Shown: piece by piece, positions 10,885 to 24,540 of the stretch | Layout: every line of letters starts with the position of its first letter | Position numbering within the stretch: position 1 is the first letter of the stretch | From: Vespa crabro | Lineage: Eukaryota; Arthropoda; Insecta; Hymenoptera; Vespidae | Assembly: GCF_910589235.1 (NCBI RefSeq) | Contig: NC_060956.1 | Location: 22,312,973 to 22,376,972 of the forward strand | Length of the DNA: 64,000 bases | Reading direction: 5' to 3' | Translations under genes and position numbers: made by a program | The notes under the pieces: model-generated | What the model saw: the letters and a program-made list of their open reading frames with translations, nothing else | Databases searched by the model: none | What the model was told of the DNA's origin: nothing

Positions 10885-13800
10885 GTGAGTCCTATCGTTT
10901 ATTTTCAATGCGCACGATGCTTCGTTTCTTAATTATAATTACATGGATAGAGATAGAATACAATATATTCGAGTACGTCAGGGTGGGCAAAGTTTAGCCG
11001 CCACGCGATATGCCATTCAACATGCGACCTTTGGCGATCGTAGGTAGGATATCAAAATTAAGATAGGCACGTCGCCCTGCTCTTAGTCATCACGAACGAG
11101 CGTGACGGAAAACAAAGCTTGACTCGAAACGTTTACGCGCTCTAACTCGTAACGTTTTACTCATTGTATGTACTTACATTGACTGGATACATACATATGT
11201 ACATAGATTTAAGAGAATCGTAACGTAAGATTAGTAAGTAAGATATTCATTTATTTTACTTCTTTTTTATTTCATGCGTCAAGAGAAAAAAAGGAAAAAA
11301 CACTGTAAATGGCATTAATTCTTGTTTTTCTTTTTCACGAAGCGTACGCAAGAAAGAAGAAGGACGTAAGAACGTGGGGTATTTCATGAACAGCTAGAAA
11401 CCGAGCTGTTCCGTTTCCCCGCTTACCTACATAATTACCTCGTATAAACCCTGACGCAACCCTGAAACAATGGCAGTCAAACGGCTTCGAAAGGGCTAAC
11501 GACTAGCGATTTATATTATTTTACTCGCTTGTTGCGGTATTCCCGCTGCTAAATCGCCGTTTAATCGTGACCGCCACGATTTACCCCCCGTTACGAATAC
11601 CAAATACGCGATTCGCATACCACGCACAACCAGTATGTATTTGGGTCGGCTTCGTCACGATTCCTCCCTCATCTTCCAACGATATATTTTCTCTTTTACC
11701 GCCTTTTATCGTCTCGATCTGAAACGAACAACTTCCGGTCGATCTACGATCTCTTCCCTAAGGCGTCGAAGAATTTCGTATCGTATCGAGTCTAAATCGC
11801 ATCAGGGAAATCCAATTTCCGTTGTATCTTGTCGCACTTACAGCTACGCTTCCGTTTTCGAATGCAAAATTGACATATGTACCTACGGACGAGGCATATA
11901 TCTACAAGCACGCATACGTGTCGTTGATTACGTGTCAATGATTTTCCACGAGTCGTCGTCGTTGTTTCATTTTCAAATTGATAATACATGGACGTGCGAG
12001 ATTAATTGAGAGTAATTTAGGGTCGAGCCCTTAATGAATATAACGGTCCTTAATGAATAAATAATCTGAGAGGGTTTACGAGGGCAACGATAGTCGTCGC
12101 ATCGAGAGTCGAGCGAAAAGCGACGAAAAAATATAATAGTTATCGTCCGTACAATCGAACGCTACTCCTTTGCGAGCCGAACTGTGGCTTTCGAAATTAA
12201 CGATCCACGATGTATTTGCTCGTTGCTTGGTCGATAATCGCTATTCGTTGGGTTAATTCGTAGCCATCAATCTTCCGTTATCGTATACGTACACTCGTAG
12301 AGTACGCGTGTACGTATTCTTACACGAGATTTTCCTTCGCGTCGGAAAGAACAAATACATCGGGTCGTGAGTTTGCGCGTTGCGAGAATCGAACGAATCG
12401 AATTGGAAAACGAGATGTGTTTCGAAACTCTCCAGTTTCGGTAGACGAGTTTCTTCAAACTCGCGAGTTTCGAGGGTCGTAAAAAGATTGAGCCAATCTT
12501 TGAAAATTGATTTTTCACACCTTGTCTTCGCTTCAGTACAAAATAGTCGCCGATTAATCCCAATGACGTATTATCGTTCGCCGAGAGATCCTAACGATAA
12601 ATCGTCGAAAGATATTCTTTCGGTTTTTTTAATTCTTGTCGATTAAGCGCACCCGATAGAGTTTCGATCGGACCACGCAAAAGAAATTTTCAGGACCGCT
12701 AAGCTTCTCCCTCTAATTCGAGCGATGTTTCTTCGATGTTTCACGCTTCGTCGACGAATCGGAGCCGTTTTTAAGCGGAGACAATAGACGCACGAACGAT
12801 AATAATCGAATCCAACGGATATTCGAACAGAACTGATTCATATTTTATATAAATGATACGATACCGCTCGATGACCATCATAGACTGACAATTCATTCGA
12901 AGACGTTCCATTTGGAAATAATACAGTCGTCGACATTAACGAACGATCGACATTAGTAACCTAAGTAGTTCGATACTTGATCCCCTATCATACCGGCTAG
13001 TACCAAATTATGTTTAGCTTGTTGTATCTTTTTTTCTTTCATTTTCTTTATACATTTATTTATCTATCTATCTTTATTTTCGCCGTCCGACCCTCTCGGC
13101 GAGGTCATTTTTCTTTTTTCTTTTTTTTTCTTTTTTTTTTTTACTCGATATTAATATTAATGCATCTACCGGGGAAAGGGCAGATTAAAGCGGAGACGTC
13201 GCTGCGTTTCACCGTCTGATGAATCCTTCGTCCTAACGCGACGCGAACGAAAACCGATGCAAATTTTCGATTTCCATTCCGTTCGACGTTCGAGCTTAAT
13301 TGCCGACGTTAATGGCCGGGGGGAATTGTGTAGTTTTCATAATTCGATTTCATTTCAAATGGACTTGGAAAGGTGAGAAAAATTCTTCCTTACTTTCTTC
13401 CTTACTTTCTTTCTTATTTTCTTCGAAAGGTCGAATCTCTCGATGAGGCTCGAGGGATGTCTATCGAGGAGCGTCGCTAGAAGAAGGCTTTAAACGAGAA
13501 AGTCCACGGCCTGGAAGGCTTCACGAAAAGGAAGCGAAAAAGATTATTTTCTCCTTTTTTAAGCGATCCACGTCATCGTACGCCCCTTTTTTTCCAAGCT
13601 GACGTCTCATATATCGCCGATGTCGAGGCGAGTCCGTTATGACAAGTGGAAGTAACTTTGTCGGCTTTCGCGCTCATGACAGAGTGACGAGATTAGTTTC
13701 ACAGGAACATAAGGTATGCCATGATGGTCCGTTGAATCCCAAGGGATTCAAAGATTCCGACGAAAGGAAGGGAAGAAGGAGCATGTCAAAATAGAAAAAA

Positions 13801-14929
13801 AAAAAAAGAAAAAAACAAAGAAAGAGTAAAAACTCGTGTCTAGGTGTTATCATTCTTACGTCTTTCTCTTCTCCTTCTCTCTTTTCTTCTTTTCACGTGC
13901 ATTAATACTCGAGACGATTAATTCAGTTTGCTGTTCTAGCGATACGATTTGTGTTTTTATTCATTCAGATGATTTCGTTTTGCTTGATCATCGTTTCGAA
14001 GGAAACGGTGAATGAGGAAAATTCCAGAATTGTTCCAAACTAGAGAAGGGGCCACTCGGTATAAGGATTTCGTATACTCAAACGACAATGAAGAGAATTA
14101 TTGGTTTTCCCTGTTGGAACTTTCTGTCAAACTTTCGAGATACGGTGTATGTAAAGTAACGATGAAGATTGACGCGAGACGATGCAATCAAGCTTCGATT
14201 TTCGAGAGAAATATTTGAAAAACGATTAACCCGACGAAAGAAGAAAAAGCGCGATATTGAAGGTCCACTTTTAGATTCATAACTCCTTCGATCGTTCCTT
14301 GTTCGCCGATATGCCGGTATATCGTTCCTTTTATGTTACATCTCTTTTCTACTCGTATATAGAGAACATTCCGCCCTGAAAAAGTTCTTTTCTCGAGAAA
14401 GGACGTGCCAATCTGCCGCTGTATAGCCGTGCGAATGTAACCAAGCGAAACGATACTGCGTTTTCTTCAAACGAATTCATAGAAACGTCTTTTCGATAAA
14501 AACCTTTGACCGAGAATATCGACGAAATTCTTTCATTTCATATTATACTTTCGTCTTTGTCAATAACGATACGTTTATTCGATTAAACGTGCACTTGTGC
14601 GCAACGCTTATTAAATACACCGTTTCTACCGTTTTTCTTCTTGGATAATTATCGCTTATAATATCTTTAGCTACTTTGAATTTATTCATGTTGATAAAAA
14701 TAATACATTATCATTCGAAGAAAGTACGAGGAATAGGTATCAAAGTTGCGCTTATTCCCGAAATCAGTCAAAGAAGCGAAGAGAAGAAGAGTCTAGTATT
14801 ATCGATCTTTTCGTCGAAGGAACGCGGCCGTGCTTTAAATTTTACACGTTCTCGCGCTCGTACACTCGTTCGTCGCTTTTCCATTGTCCTCCTCCTGTTC
14901 CTCCGCGGGTACTCGTGTCTTCGCTCTCG

Positions 14930-14933
<4 letters not shown>

Positions 14934-15003
<70 letters not shown>
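14934..15003. repeat. Long (TC)n microsatellite
   Basis: An uninterrupted TC repeat of about 35 units. It explains the overlapping Ser-Leu and Arg-Glu reading frames on the two strands. Confidence 0.95.
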
Positions 15004-15005
<2 letters not shown>

Positions 15006-17430
15006 GCATCCACCCATCCATCTATCTCGCGTCTCTGCTTCCCCTTCCATCGATCCGTCCTCTTTCACTATATTCTTTCGTACTCCTTTCCGCACGTCTC
15101 ACTTTCAACGAGGGCGAGAGATACTCTTCTTTCAAACGCTTTTAAGTGCTTTCCGTTGTAGGTCGGAATTCCCGAAAGTGTCTAGCCTAACGTATCTACG
15201 TAGTTACATATGTGTATTGTCGCGTCCTTCAAGATTTTGATCCTTGCATAGGGTTGAAACCGTATACCGAACCGAATGTAACTTTTACTTGAGATAAAAG
15301 GCGAGAAGCATCTCAGTTCTTCGTCGATTTTTCTTTCTTATTCTCGTCGGGATATAATCCAAATTTCATACGTACATTCGATTTATTTCTCTTTTGGAAT
15401 AATTATGGTCTATTATTGCGTATCAATTCGTCCATTTATTAGTCTACTAGTCTACGTTTAGTGGAAGCAACGCGTTTGCAGAACGATACGGCGTGCGATT
15501 TGTAGAAGCCCGATAACGACGCACGCTACAGTCTCGTATACATGTTGCTCCGTGACCTTTTGGCAAAGTTCCAAGCCACGAGTCGCCGGCAGGTCGTCGG
15601 CCAATCGAAGCTCCCACGAAAATCGATCGTGAGTTCACGAGTCGAGGATACATCGTGTGTTCGTTTCTCTCTCTTTCTCTCTCCTCTCTATGTATGATTT
15701 TTGATAAAGAATCCAATCTTACTTGTGACCAGAATAAACAATGAAATAATTCGATCGACTCATAAAATCTTATAGATTCGCGTTCGCGCATTAAAATTTC
15801 ATTGTATTTATTTATTTATTTTTTTTTTTGTCGAAGAAAAGACAAGCAATACTCGCAAGCAAGTATCGTTGTATTTTATTGATACTTTATTTACTATACT
15901 TTTATACTCGAGAGACAGTGTGTGTGGTTATCGACAAAATCGATCGACTTGTGAAACCTCGAGGAAAGGAAGAGGACTCGGAGAGCCGTCCCGTTCTTAC
16001 TAATTGCTAACGATTATACTCCCGGTGCTTTGTTGCTTAATCGAGTTATTGCTTAATTAAGAAAAGGAGAGAAGGTCGAAAAGCTGCTATCGCGCGAGAA
16101 CGACAACGGTGCGCATTCTCAGTTAGAACGAAACAGATGTCATCCTGTCTAACGACAGGACAATTAGAATCGTCTCGACTTGCCTCGTATCGCTGACAAT
16201 TAGAAAGTTTAACGAGATTGTATATTCACAGTTTCATTTTCTACGACCGTTTCTAATTCATAAACGATCCTCTCCTGAACATTCGACGACGTCGCATGAC
16301 TTTCTAATTTAATCCTAATCGCTCAGTATTTAACAAAATTTATATTTTCGCCATGGAACGTCTTTTCGATGAAAGACCAAATATTCTTCAATGCTTTCTC
16401 GAGCTGCTCTTTCAATACTTTCATGGGTACTTTTTACCAAAGATAATCTAAATAAAGCTTAAATGGATAATATATTGGGATGGATCGAGATGAATCGCAA
16501 ATCTCGTTCGTTTCTTTCCTTTTTTTTTTTCTTTCATGGAGTCTATTTATCCATTGATCCGATTTTCATTTATAATCCTCTGTATTACGTAGCGCCTGAA
16601 ATATAATATAATATAATAAAGGTCGAATATTGACCCATACGCGTGGGAAAGAAAGGAAGGATATACCGAAAGAGGTCGGAAAGCATGCACGTACGTCAAG
16701 TCTGAAACGCTAGAAAAACTTTTCACGTTTCTCTTAGGGGACAAGACTTTCTTTCTTCTTTCTTTTTTATTTTAAGAATAGTTAATTCGCTTCCTTTCAT
16801 AATGCAGTAGCGCATACGCGCATCACGTGGCAAGAAACGCAGGGTCTCTTCTGCTGCTGTTGCTATTGCTAGCCTAGCTAGCGTCACCTCGCACTAAACT
16901 TTGTCGGCTTCCTCTTTTTTTCTTTCTCTCGCTCTCCTCTATTCCATATTCCCATCTCTCAAACGCAGACACACTTTTCATTCTCGCCTAACTTATTCCA
17001 CGCCTTTCTTTTTCTTCTTTTAAAATCTAGGCCAAGGATATATATGTCCCAACCATCGTCCGATTCTTTCCCATCTCTTTGCTGGTATTCAAATGTTGTT
17101 TGCTCAAGACGCCAACAACGACGAAGTCGACGACGAGAATGAACCATCGACGACTTTAAGTTCGAAGCCTCGTTGCTTTTGGCGACGAAAAACTAGCTTT
17201 TTCCTCCTCTCTTTTTTGCCTCTCCAAAAAAACGGCTACTGCTTTTAAAAGATTCGCAGAAAATTCTCAAAGTTTCGTCTTCGAGTGTTGCAATGGAAAT
17301 AGTTGTATTCTAGCTACTCGAATAGATTCGAATAGTTCTTTTACTCAGCCAATCTTCCACTTTGCGACCGACTAATACTTTATACCTTTTTCTTCCTCTT
17401 TTATTTTTTATTATGACGCTCTTTAAGGGA

Positions 17431-17432
<2 letters not shown>

Positions 17433-17472
<40 letters not shown>
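17433..17472. repeat. (TA)n microsatellite
   Basis: About 20 TA units followed by a short ATAC-type extension. Confidence 0.93.
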
Positions 17473-17477
<5 letters not shown>

Positions 17478-19303
17478 CATATATAAAGTGATAGAAACTA
17501 ATTACACGAGTATCAGAGAATGCATTAGCATAAAATTTCACTTCCCGGAAAATTATATATCCTCCGAGGATTTTCTTTCGAAATGGGAAACTCCGTTGGC
17601 TCGTTGGTTAAATTTTCTATGCATCTGAGTCTCGATGATTCATGAAACGTTTTCAATTTTTTAACGAGTTCTCGATCGTTCTTTCACTAACGGACGAACG
17701 ATGATATCGAGCCACTGATAGAGGATAACAGGCGTCGGCTGTTACTGACAGAGGCGGCTTGTCATTTGCTCGTAAATTAACCCTTTTGACCTATACTCTC
17801 GGGTATTCGATTGATCGGGCCAGAAACGTTGGCGAAAACGTTCGTTATTACGGTAAACATACTAAAGTCGAAAATCAAAGTTTGGCCATCGTAACTTGAA
17901 AAAGAAAGGGATCGTTCGTTGATAAAAATAATTTAAAAGATTATATCTGGGTCATGCTTACAAATGGAACTAGTTAATATTTCCGAGATAAACGTAAGTT
18001 GGGTAGGTCGAATTTATTGAAAAATAGTTAGGTAATCGAGTTTCATTGACGGATTCGGTCGGTCGAACGAGCTCGACGAGTCGATCGGTTGAAAAGGGTA
18101 CGTGCGACGTGGCCACGCAAATAGTCCGGCTCAATACAAAGGAACATTTGAACATTTGAATATTTCAGACGTAACGACACTTGAAAATGCAAACTCGGTA
18201 AACTACGATCCATAATAGATGCTGGACACAAAGAAGTTTGATAACGTTCTCTCGTGAATGAATAAGATAGTTGGTCAACCATTTACATTCGTCTATTTTG
18301 AATTCATGGACGGAAACATGTTTAGAAATCGAATTATTGCGTTCGTTTTGTACGGCGAATATTCGTAAACGGAATCATCTCGTTCTCTCGTTCTTCCGTA
18401 TTAACGAGGCTTATTCGCGCGAAGTATTAATTGGGAAGCTTTGTTTCGTTTACTTTGCTTTAATACCAGTGTATTTCGTTCAATTACCATTCGAGGATGG
18501 AAAATTACACGACTACTTTGACTTTTGTTCATAACATTAACTACCTCTCGATTCTATGCTTGGAATATATAATACTTTTGGCATGCTGCGAATCGTCAAG
18601 TATTGTGCAAAATATTGTCTCACGTATATAGAATACAAAATTAGTTGATATTTATGAATACCGATAATCGAATCTTGTCAGCCGCATATCTATCTCATAT
18701 ATTTCGCGTAGTAATAATTTTCATGTCAAATAAAGAAACTGGAAACGTTGCTGCGATATTCGAAGAAAGTTACGACGAATCAGTAGTATCGCCATGATCG
18801 TTACGAGTACTTGGTCGTATGCTTAATCATGCTTATCGCACAAGTAAACCAGCTACGATAAGCTGCTACGTGTCGACCCTTCGTCATACTTTTCTCGATA
18901 AGAATCACCCTTTGCATTTATTCGACGCATCGCTTCTTCGTAGCTTCATGAAGAGTCAAACACTTTTTCCCTTCTCGCTTTCTCACTTTTTTCCTATCTC
19001 GTCGGCTTACACAGTTTTCACGGAATGACGTTCCATAAATTTTTACAAGCGGTAAAACATGAATTCCTGGCGACCTTCTTTTGCTCGTACGATCCCAGTG
19101 GGTCATTGCACGAACTTACGAGCTTTCTAATCGATCAACGCGCTTTTCCTCCTCTTTCTTTTCGCTTAGAAATTTGGCTAGAAATGATGCTTTTTCCTTG
19201 TTTATTCGCGAAAGATACCGCGAGAGATGACCCGATACAATCTCAAACGCATTTATAAATCATGTATTATATTCATAAAATATATTTCTCACGTCGCAGG
19301 ATG

Positions 19304-19306
<3 letters not shown>

Positions 19307-19335
<29 letters not shown>
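19307..19335. repeat. (GA)n microsatellite
   Basis: About 14 GA units, directly downstream of an acceptor-like sequence (tttctcacgtcgcag) for which I find no partner donor. Confidence 0.9.
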
Positions 19336-19340
<5 letters not shown>

Positions 19341-22300
19341 ATCATGAGCGATAACTCGAAAGAGCCAGTCGTTGGACGATACGTTGGTGAAACATAATTT
19401 TCCCTTTGGAGTATAACTTTAAACCTATTATCTTTCCCTCGTTTCTAAAATCAGAACGAGAACCGTTTCTGGTTATATCCACTGATACGAGCAATGGATC
19501 GCGCTTTAATTACGGAAACTTTCGAAGCTCACGGACCATTGCACTCGTTTCTCTCCTTCTGCCTTTCTCTCGCACTATAGCACCACTAGGCCTTTTGATT
19601 TTATCCAGCTCTCGGGTCGTTCGTGGGCCAACATATCGTAATACAAAGTTCTCTTTTAAACCTTGCTTTAAAGTAATATAGAGAAAGCCAAGGGATTTGT
19701 TGAAAATACTCGTACGATCAATGATACGATCGGGTCAATACGCGATCAATGAAAGCATAATTAACGAATTGCTTTCAACAAAATGAATTTTAAACGATTA
19801 CTTTGTGAAAGGAATTCGCGAGAAAAGTTGAAGCTCTCGACTTGGCCGAAGTTTGTACCGGGTAAGAGTGGAAAGTAAATAGACAAAAATTTGTTATAAT
19901 TGAGAAAGTTGAGAAAGTTGATAATAATTGAAAAGGGAGGAGAGTATGGTTATTTGAAATTATTTAGAAAAATTTTAATTACTTTTCTACTGGTAAGGAG
20001 TTGGTACTAAGAAATAATAATAAAAGATATGCACGTTGCCGATTATTAATTTCGCAAGTTTTCTCGCGGCTTCTCATAATGCGATCGAAATATTTTAAAC
20101 CGCAAAAGAATTCGAAATCGGCTTTCAAGTTTTATAATGCGATAATGCGTCTTCCGCGGGAAAAGAGCTTCTCGGAAGAGTGGAAAGTTTTCCTACGTGT
20201 AGCGTAACTCAAAAATATGAATGGAAGTAAAAGCGCCGAACTCGTACGCGAGTACGCTATATTTTTTACGATGAAAAATTCAAAGACGCGACTACCATTT
20301 CGACCATTAGTTTTTAAGCCGACTTTTCCTTATAACGGATTAAAAATTAATTAATTAACGAAGAGAAACATCACGACGTTGTAATTATACGCATCGAATC
20401 TTCTTGATCCACTTCCAGTTCCTTCCTCCGATCTTCGACATCGTAACTTTACCTTTTTCCCCGAAGATTATTATCTCGAGACGAGGGAAGAGAAAGGAAG
20501 AGAAAAAGTTTGTAGGAAAGAACGAGTGCTTTCTTCCGAGACTCTTTGTAGAGTAATAAGAAAAAAGTGTGGCATCAGCCCAGTGGGTGGTTCGGTACTC
20601 TAATTTCGGTAACGATCCGTGCATGCACGCATGTGCAACGCGCATCCTGCTCGCTTAGACGATCATCTCCTTCGTGTCTCGTGCATCATCGCGCCCTGTG
20701 CGTCGTGCACGAACGAGTTTGCGATGCTCCACGATGCTCCACGATCGTGGACCGACAAATACGAGAAGAAAAGTACATACGTAGAGAAAAATAGAAACGT
20801 GCGGTCTATTGTTTATTTTCGTTTCATTTCGAGCGACCGTATCGATTGTTTCGTGTAAAAAAAGCTAAAGCCCTATACAAAAGTAAAATATTCCCAGCAT
20901 TAATCGAACGATACCTATATCTTTTTATTCTTCTTTTATCTCTTTGTACGATCTATCACGCTCGTACGACCTCCTTTGTATTTTATCCTTTCGGAGCGTC
21001 ATTCGGACCGATCCATGGGGAAGAAAAAAAAAAAAAAGGAAAAAAAAATGAGGGCTTTCTTGGCCGAGCTATTTCGTCCTATTGCTCCCGATTACGATCC
21101 CCGACGTAAACGACGGAAGGTCGTTCGAGGGTCATACCGAAAATAAATCGAAACAATAAATAGTCGTCTCTTCTCTTTCAAGTCGAGGAATCAAGTCGTT
21201 GCTTTTTCTTTCTCCCTCCGAGATGCACGAACTTTCGATAGTATATACCAACGGATGGACTAGCATGTATTTTTCTTCTAAATAGCGAGCAGATATCCGA
21301 CGGACCGGTAAGGTGCCTCGTTCAATTTGAAGAATCATTAGTATCCTCGAATCAATCTCCGCGGAGGATCTCTTTGGGCGCTTATTCTTCTTTCACAAGA
21401 GAAAAAAAGAAAAAAGAAAGGCAAGGAATGAATGCTACATCTTCGGTTATGTCGGGAAAATGCGGGGAAATGGCGACAGCTTTAACGGAATCATAAGCCT
21501 CGAGCAGAAAAACGTGACAAGAACGATAGGACACATTCGGTTAAGGAATTCTCGTGTATATCTAATGCATCTATTTTTCCCATGTAAATCTCACAACGCG
21601 CATGATAGTCGGACGTAACGCAACCTTTTGCGTGATACACGTGCATGCGCGCACACCTCGGAGATAAATAGGTGTACGAAGAAGAGTAGCCGGGATGTAC
21701 ATATGTACACACATTGTGAGCGGCATAAAAAGTAGGGCAGCTCGAACAACCGTATGGAATCACTTTTAAAGATCTCAGCAAATAAAGATATTTCTAGTTG
21801 CATATGTCGATATAACTCTCGGAGAATATAGATTAGTATCTATGTTTTTCTATCAATACCATGGAAGCACGATTTTATGCGATAGAGACACACGTTTCCT
21901 TCGTATCTCACCTTCGAGCGTTCGAGTCGATCTCCGTATCGAATAGGTAATTATTTTTTGATTGTGCGCTCGATTAGCGGCGCCTTTCGAAAGGACAATT
22001 ATTATGAGAAAAGGATTTGTTCGATGAATCAAGGTCGCAACGTTAATGCGAAATGTACTCGTCGGAAGAAAATCGAGTATATCGAAATATATCGAAAGTC
22101 GACGCTGTCGAAGCACGTGCTATATAAAAATGTTTAGTTTAGGGAAGACAGAAGGAAGACGACGAACGAAAGTTGGCGTACCTTTCATATCGAATGAGCG
22201 ACTGCCGATGCAAATTGTTATTATTTTGCGATCCTATCTTATCCGGTATAACTCTTAAACATTTTCCAATCTTTAAAGCTTTTACCCTTGACGTCTCATA

Positions 22301-22451
22301 AATTCCCTTATAATCGAGAAGATTTATCCTTACACGGTAGTATTTATACCGACCGGTGTGCAATGCCTGCTCCGCCATCTTCCTTGAACTCAACCTCAAA
22401 GGTTACCCTCGGTGGCTAAGAGCGAGGAACGCTCCCACTTCGACTATCTCC

Positions 22452-22475
22452 CTCTCTCTCTCTCTCTCTCTCTCT
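22452..22475. repeat. (TC)n microsatellite
   Basis: About 12 TC units. Confidence 0.88.
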
Positions 22476-23541
22476 TTGCCTGCTTTTCTCGTTTCTTCGT
22501 CTACATCATCCCCCAGGAAAATCAATATAGAGTGGCGGTGTTATACGATGTGGTAGTTACTACCAGTCTTTCTCTCTCTCCCTCTTTTCCTCTGGTACGC
22601 TCGGATACACACGATCCAACCAGATCTCCATCCTAACGACCTTCTACGCTCATACATTTCCGTTTTCGTTTTCATTCCTCGCGCTTGTTTTCATTCCTCG
22701 ACAAATAATACTTTTCATCCAAAAAGCACGTGTATCCTTGAGAAAGCGCAGAATACGAGCGCGTCATTTTGTCACACGGTTTTGTCTAAACGGACATCGA
22801 TACGACTTTGATTCGTTCATTCACAGTTTCTCGTGCTCCCGTCGATATCTTTGAACGGATTATACGATAGCGAAAACTACCAAGCCTTTCTTTATCTTCT
22901 TCTATCATCGGAAGAAAAAGTTGAAGAGAGAGAAAAAAGACTACACGTATTTCTCCGGAGACCCTTTTTACGACGAGAAAACTTTTCGAGATAGTCGGGA
23001 GAGCAAATAAAAAGATATCTTCCTACTAATTCTATTTTATTCTTGAACAAAGAGTATTTCTTTTTTGCGATTTAACATCGATATTGCGATATCAACGATA
23101 TCTGCGAATGGAAGAGTAAAGAAGAAACGTTGAAAACAGATGATGCATTTGTTTTCATGTTAGTCAAGCATGAGAGAAAACAAAAATGAGAGAAGATCGT
23201 AAAGGTAAAGCAACGGATCGAAGTGGCATCGAAACACTTCGCGTACACAAATTATATTCAAGCTCGCTAACAACGACTCGTCCAAACGGTACGATCTTTT
23301 TTCGTTCGCGGTTACCTCGTTAAACTGGAAAAGCTTTAGCGAGAGGCGCGAAGAAGGAGGCGAAAGGAAAATCGCTACGGCACTGTGTCATGCGCCGTGT
23401 CGTCTAGGCTTTCCGCGTTTCGACGTAAATTTCACCGATGTCAATGAACTCTCGTGCAAAGCGTAGAAATTATTTATTTATCTACGAACGATGCACAGCG
23501 CGGAATATCTCGTTATCATTTCTTTTTTTTACCGTTTATAG

Positions 23542-23577
23542 TCTGTCGCGCGTTTTAAAAGACTTACGAAAACAAAG
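23542..23577 (+). other. Candidate 36 nt in-frame microexon
   Basis: The acceptor (tttcttttttttaccgtttatag) and donor (ACAAAG, then gtgagt) are both near consensus. The 36 nt between them are open in phase 0 and read SVARFKRLTKTK, twelve mostly basic residues. All alternative N-terminal exons in the window exit in phase 0, so inclusion would keep frame. After the exon ending at 1544 it would sit immediately behind the calmodulin-binding-like helix. This is the best microexon candidate in the intron, but there is no transcript evidence. Confidence 0.4.
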
Positions 23578-23874
23578 GTGAGTTTCAAATCGAGAAGAAT
23601 AAATGAAACCTCTTCAATAATTATTCCTTTTATCGAAGAAAAAGAAAAGGTAAGAAAAATTTGGCATCGTCGAATCGAATAAAATTACAGCAGAACGAAT
23701 AAAAAGGATCGTTGAAGTCCAGGCTGGGTCCCACGCGTCGGTACGACCCTGGATCATGCGCCATAGAGGAAAAGCCGAGGACGATGGTGGTGGCGGTGGC
23801 GATGGTGGTTGTGGTGGTGCGCTCTCGAAAGGTTGATCGGGCAGTGGGTGGGTTTGGCCAGGTACCCGTGTCCA

Positions 23875-23876
<2 letters not shown>

Positions 23877-23954
<78 letters not shown>

Positions 23955-24000
23955 GGGTGGTAACTCGAGAGGGGAGTCGTCCGATGGAGATTGAGGGAGA

Positions 24001-24055
<55 letters not shown>

Positions 24056-24060
24056 AAGAG
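23877..24060. repeat. Paired long (GA)n tracts
   Basis: Two GA repeats (about 23877-23971 and 24005-24060) are separated by a short G-rich spacer. They lie immediately upstream of a GC-rich, CpG-rich block. GA repeats of this kind can bind GAGA-factor-like proteins in insects; that role is inferred. Confidence 0.9.
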
Positions 24061-24509
24061 GGAGGGCAGAGTAGGCTAGTAGCGACGGCACACGTTGTGT
24101 CAGCCGGCAGTAGAGAAAGCCGTGCTTGACGCGGCCTGCACGGCCGGCCGTAGTAGTGCGTGCGTCTCCAAGCTTCCTTCTCCTCGTCCTCCTCCTACCT
24201 TTCTCGTTCTTACTCTTTCCACCTCACCCGCGCCTTATTTCTTCTTCTTTTTTTCCCCTTCTTCTTTTTCTTCCTCCTTCTTCTTCTTCTAGTCCTTTAC
24301 TTCTCCTTCTTCTTACTTTCCTACTTCAGAAGGAGCGACGAGCGACGTTCGGTAAAAATAGCGCGCGCGCGCGCAAGCAAGCAAGCAGGCGAGAGAAAGA
24401 GAGATGGATAAATGGGTAGAAAGAAATAGCAAAAGGGTGTGAGGGACGAAGAGGGCGGAAACGTGCCGATTTCGTGTATTCGTATACGTACGGATGAGTT
24501 TGCGCGCGC

Positions 24510-24540
<31 letters not shown>

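Larger units (their letters stand above)
10885..23541 (+). other. Intronic sequence, non-coding
   Basis: No gene is recognised. Contents are mainly simple repeats: a long (TC)n at 14934-15003, (TA)n at 17433-17472, (GA)n at 19307-19335 and (TC)n at 22452-22475. The reading frames over the TC tracts (Ser-Leu or Arg-Glu repeats) are artefacts of the repeat. A CpG- and TGCA-rich patch occurs at about 20600-20760. Confidence 0.7.

Noticed and set aside
14676..15240. Overlapping 76-161 codon frames rich in Ser-Leu or Arg-Glu
   Set aside because: They are produced by the (TC)n repeat on both strands and have no domain-like flanks.
23630..24091. 153-codon minus-strand frame over the GA tracts
   Set aside because: Mostly Ser-Leu repeat from the microsatellite; the flanks show no protein-like character.
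24095..24419. Frames of Phe/Leu/Ser runs
   Set aside because: They arise from a CTT/CCT-rich tract in the promoter-like block and have no recognisable protein features.
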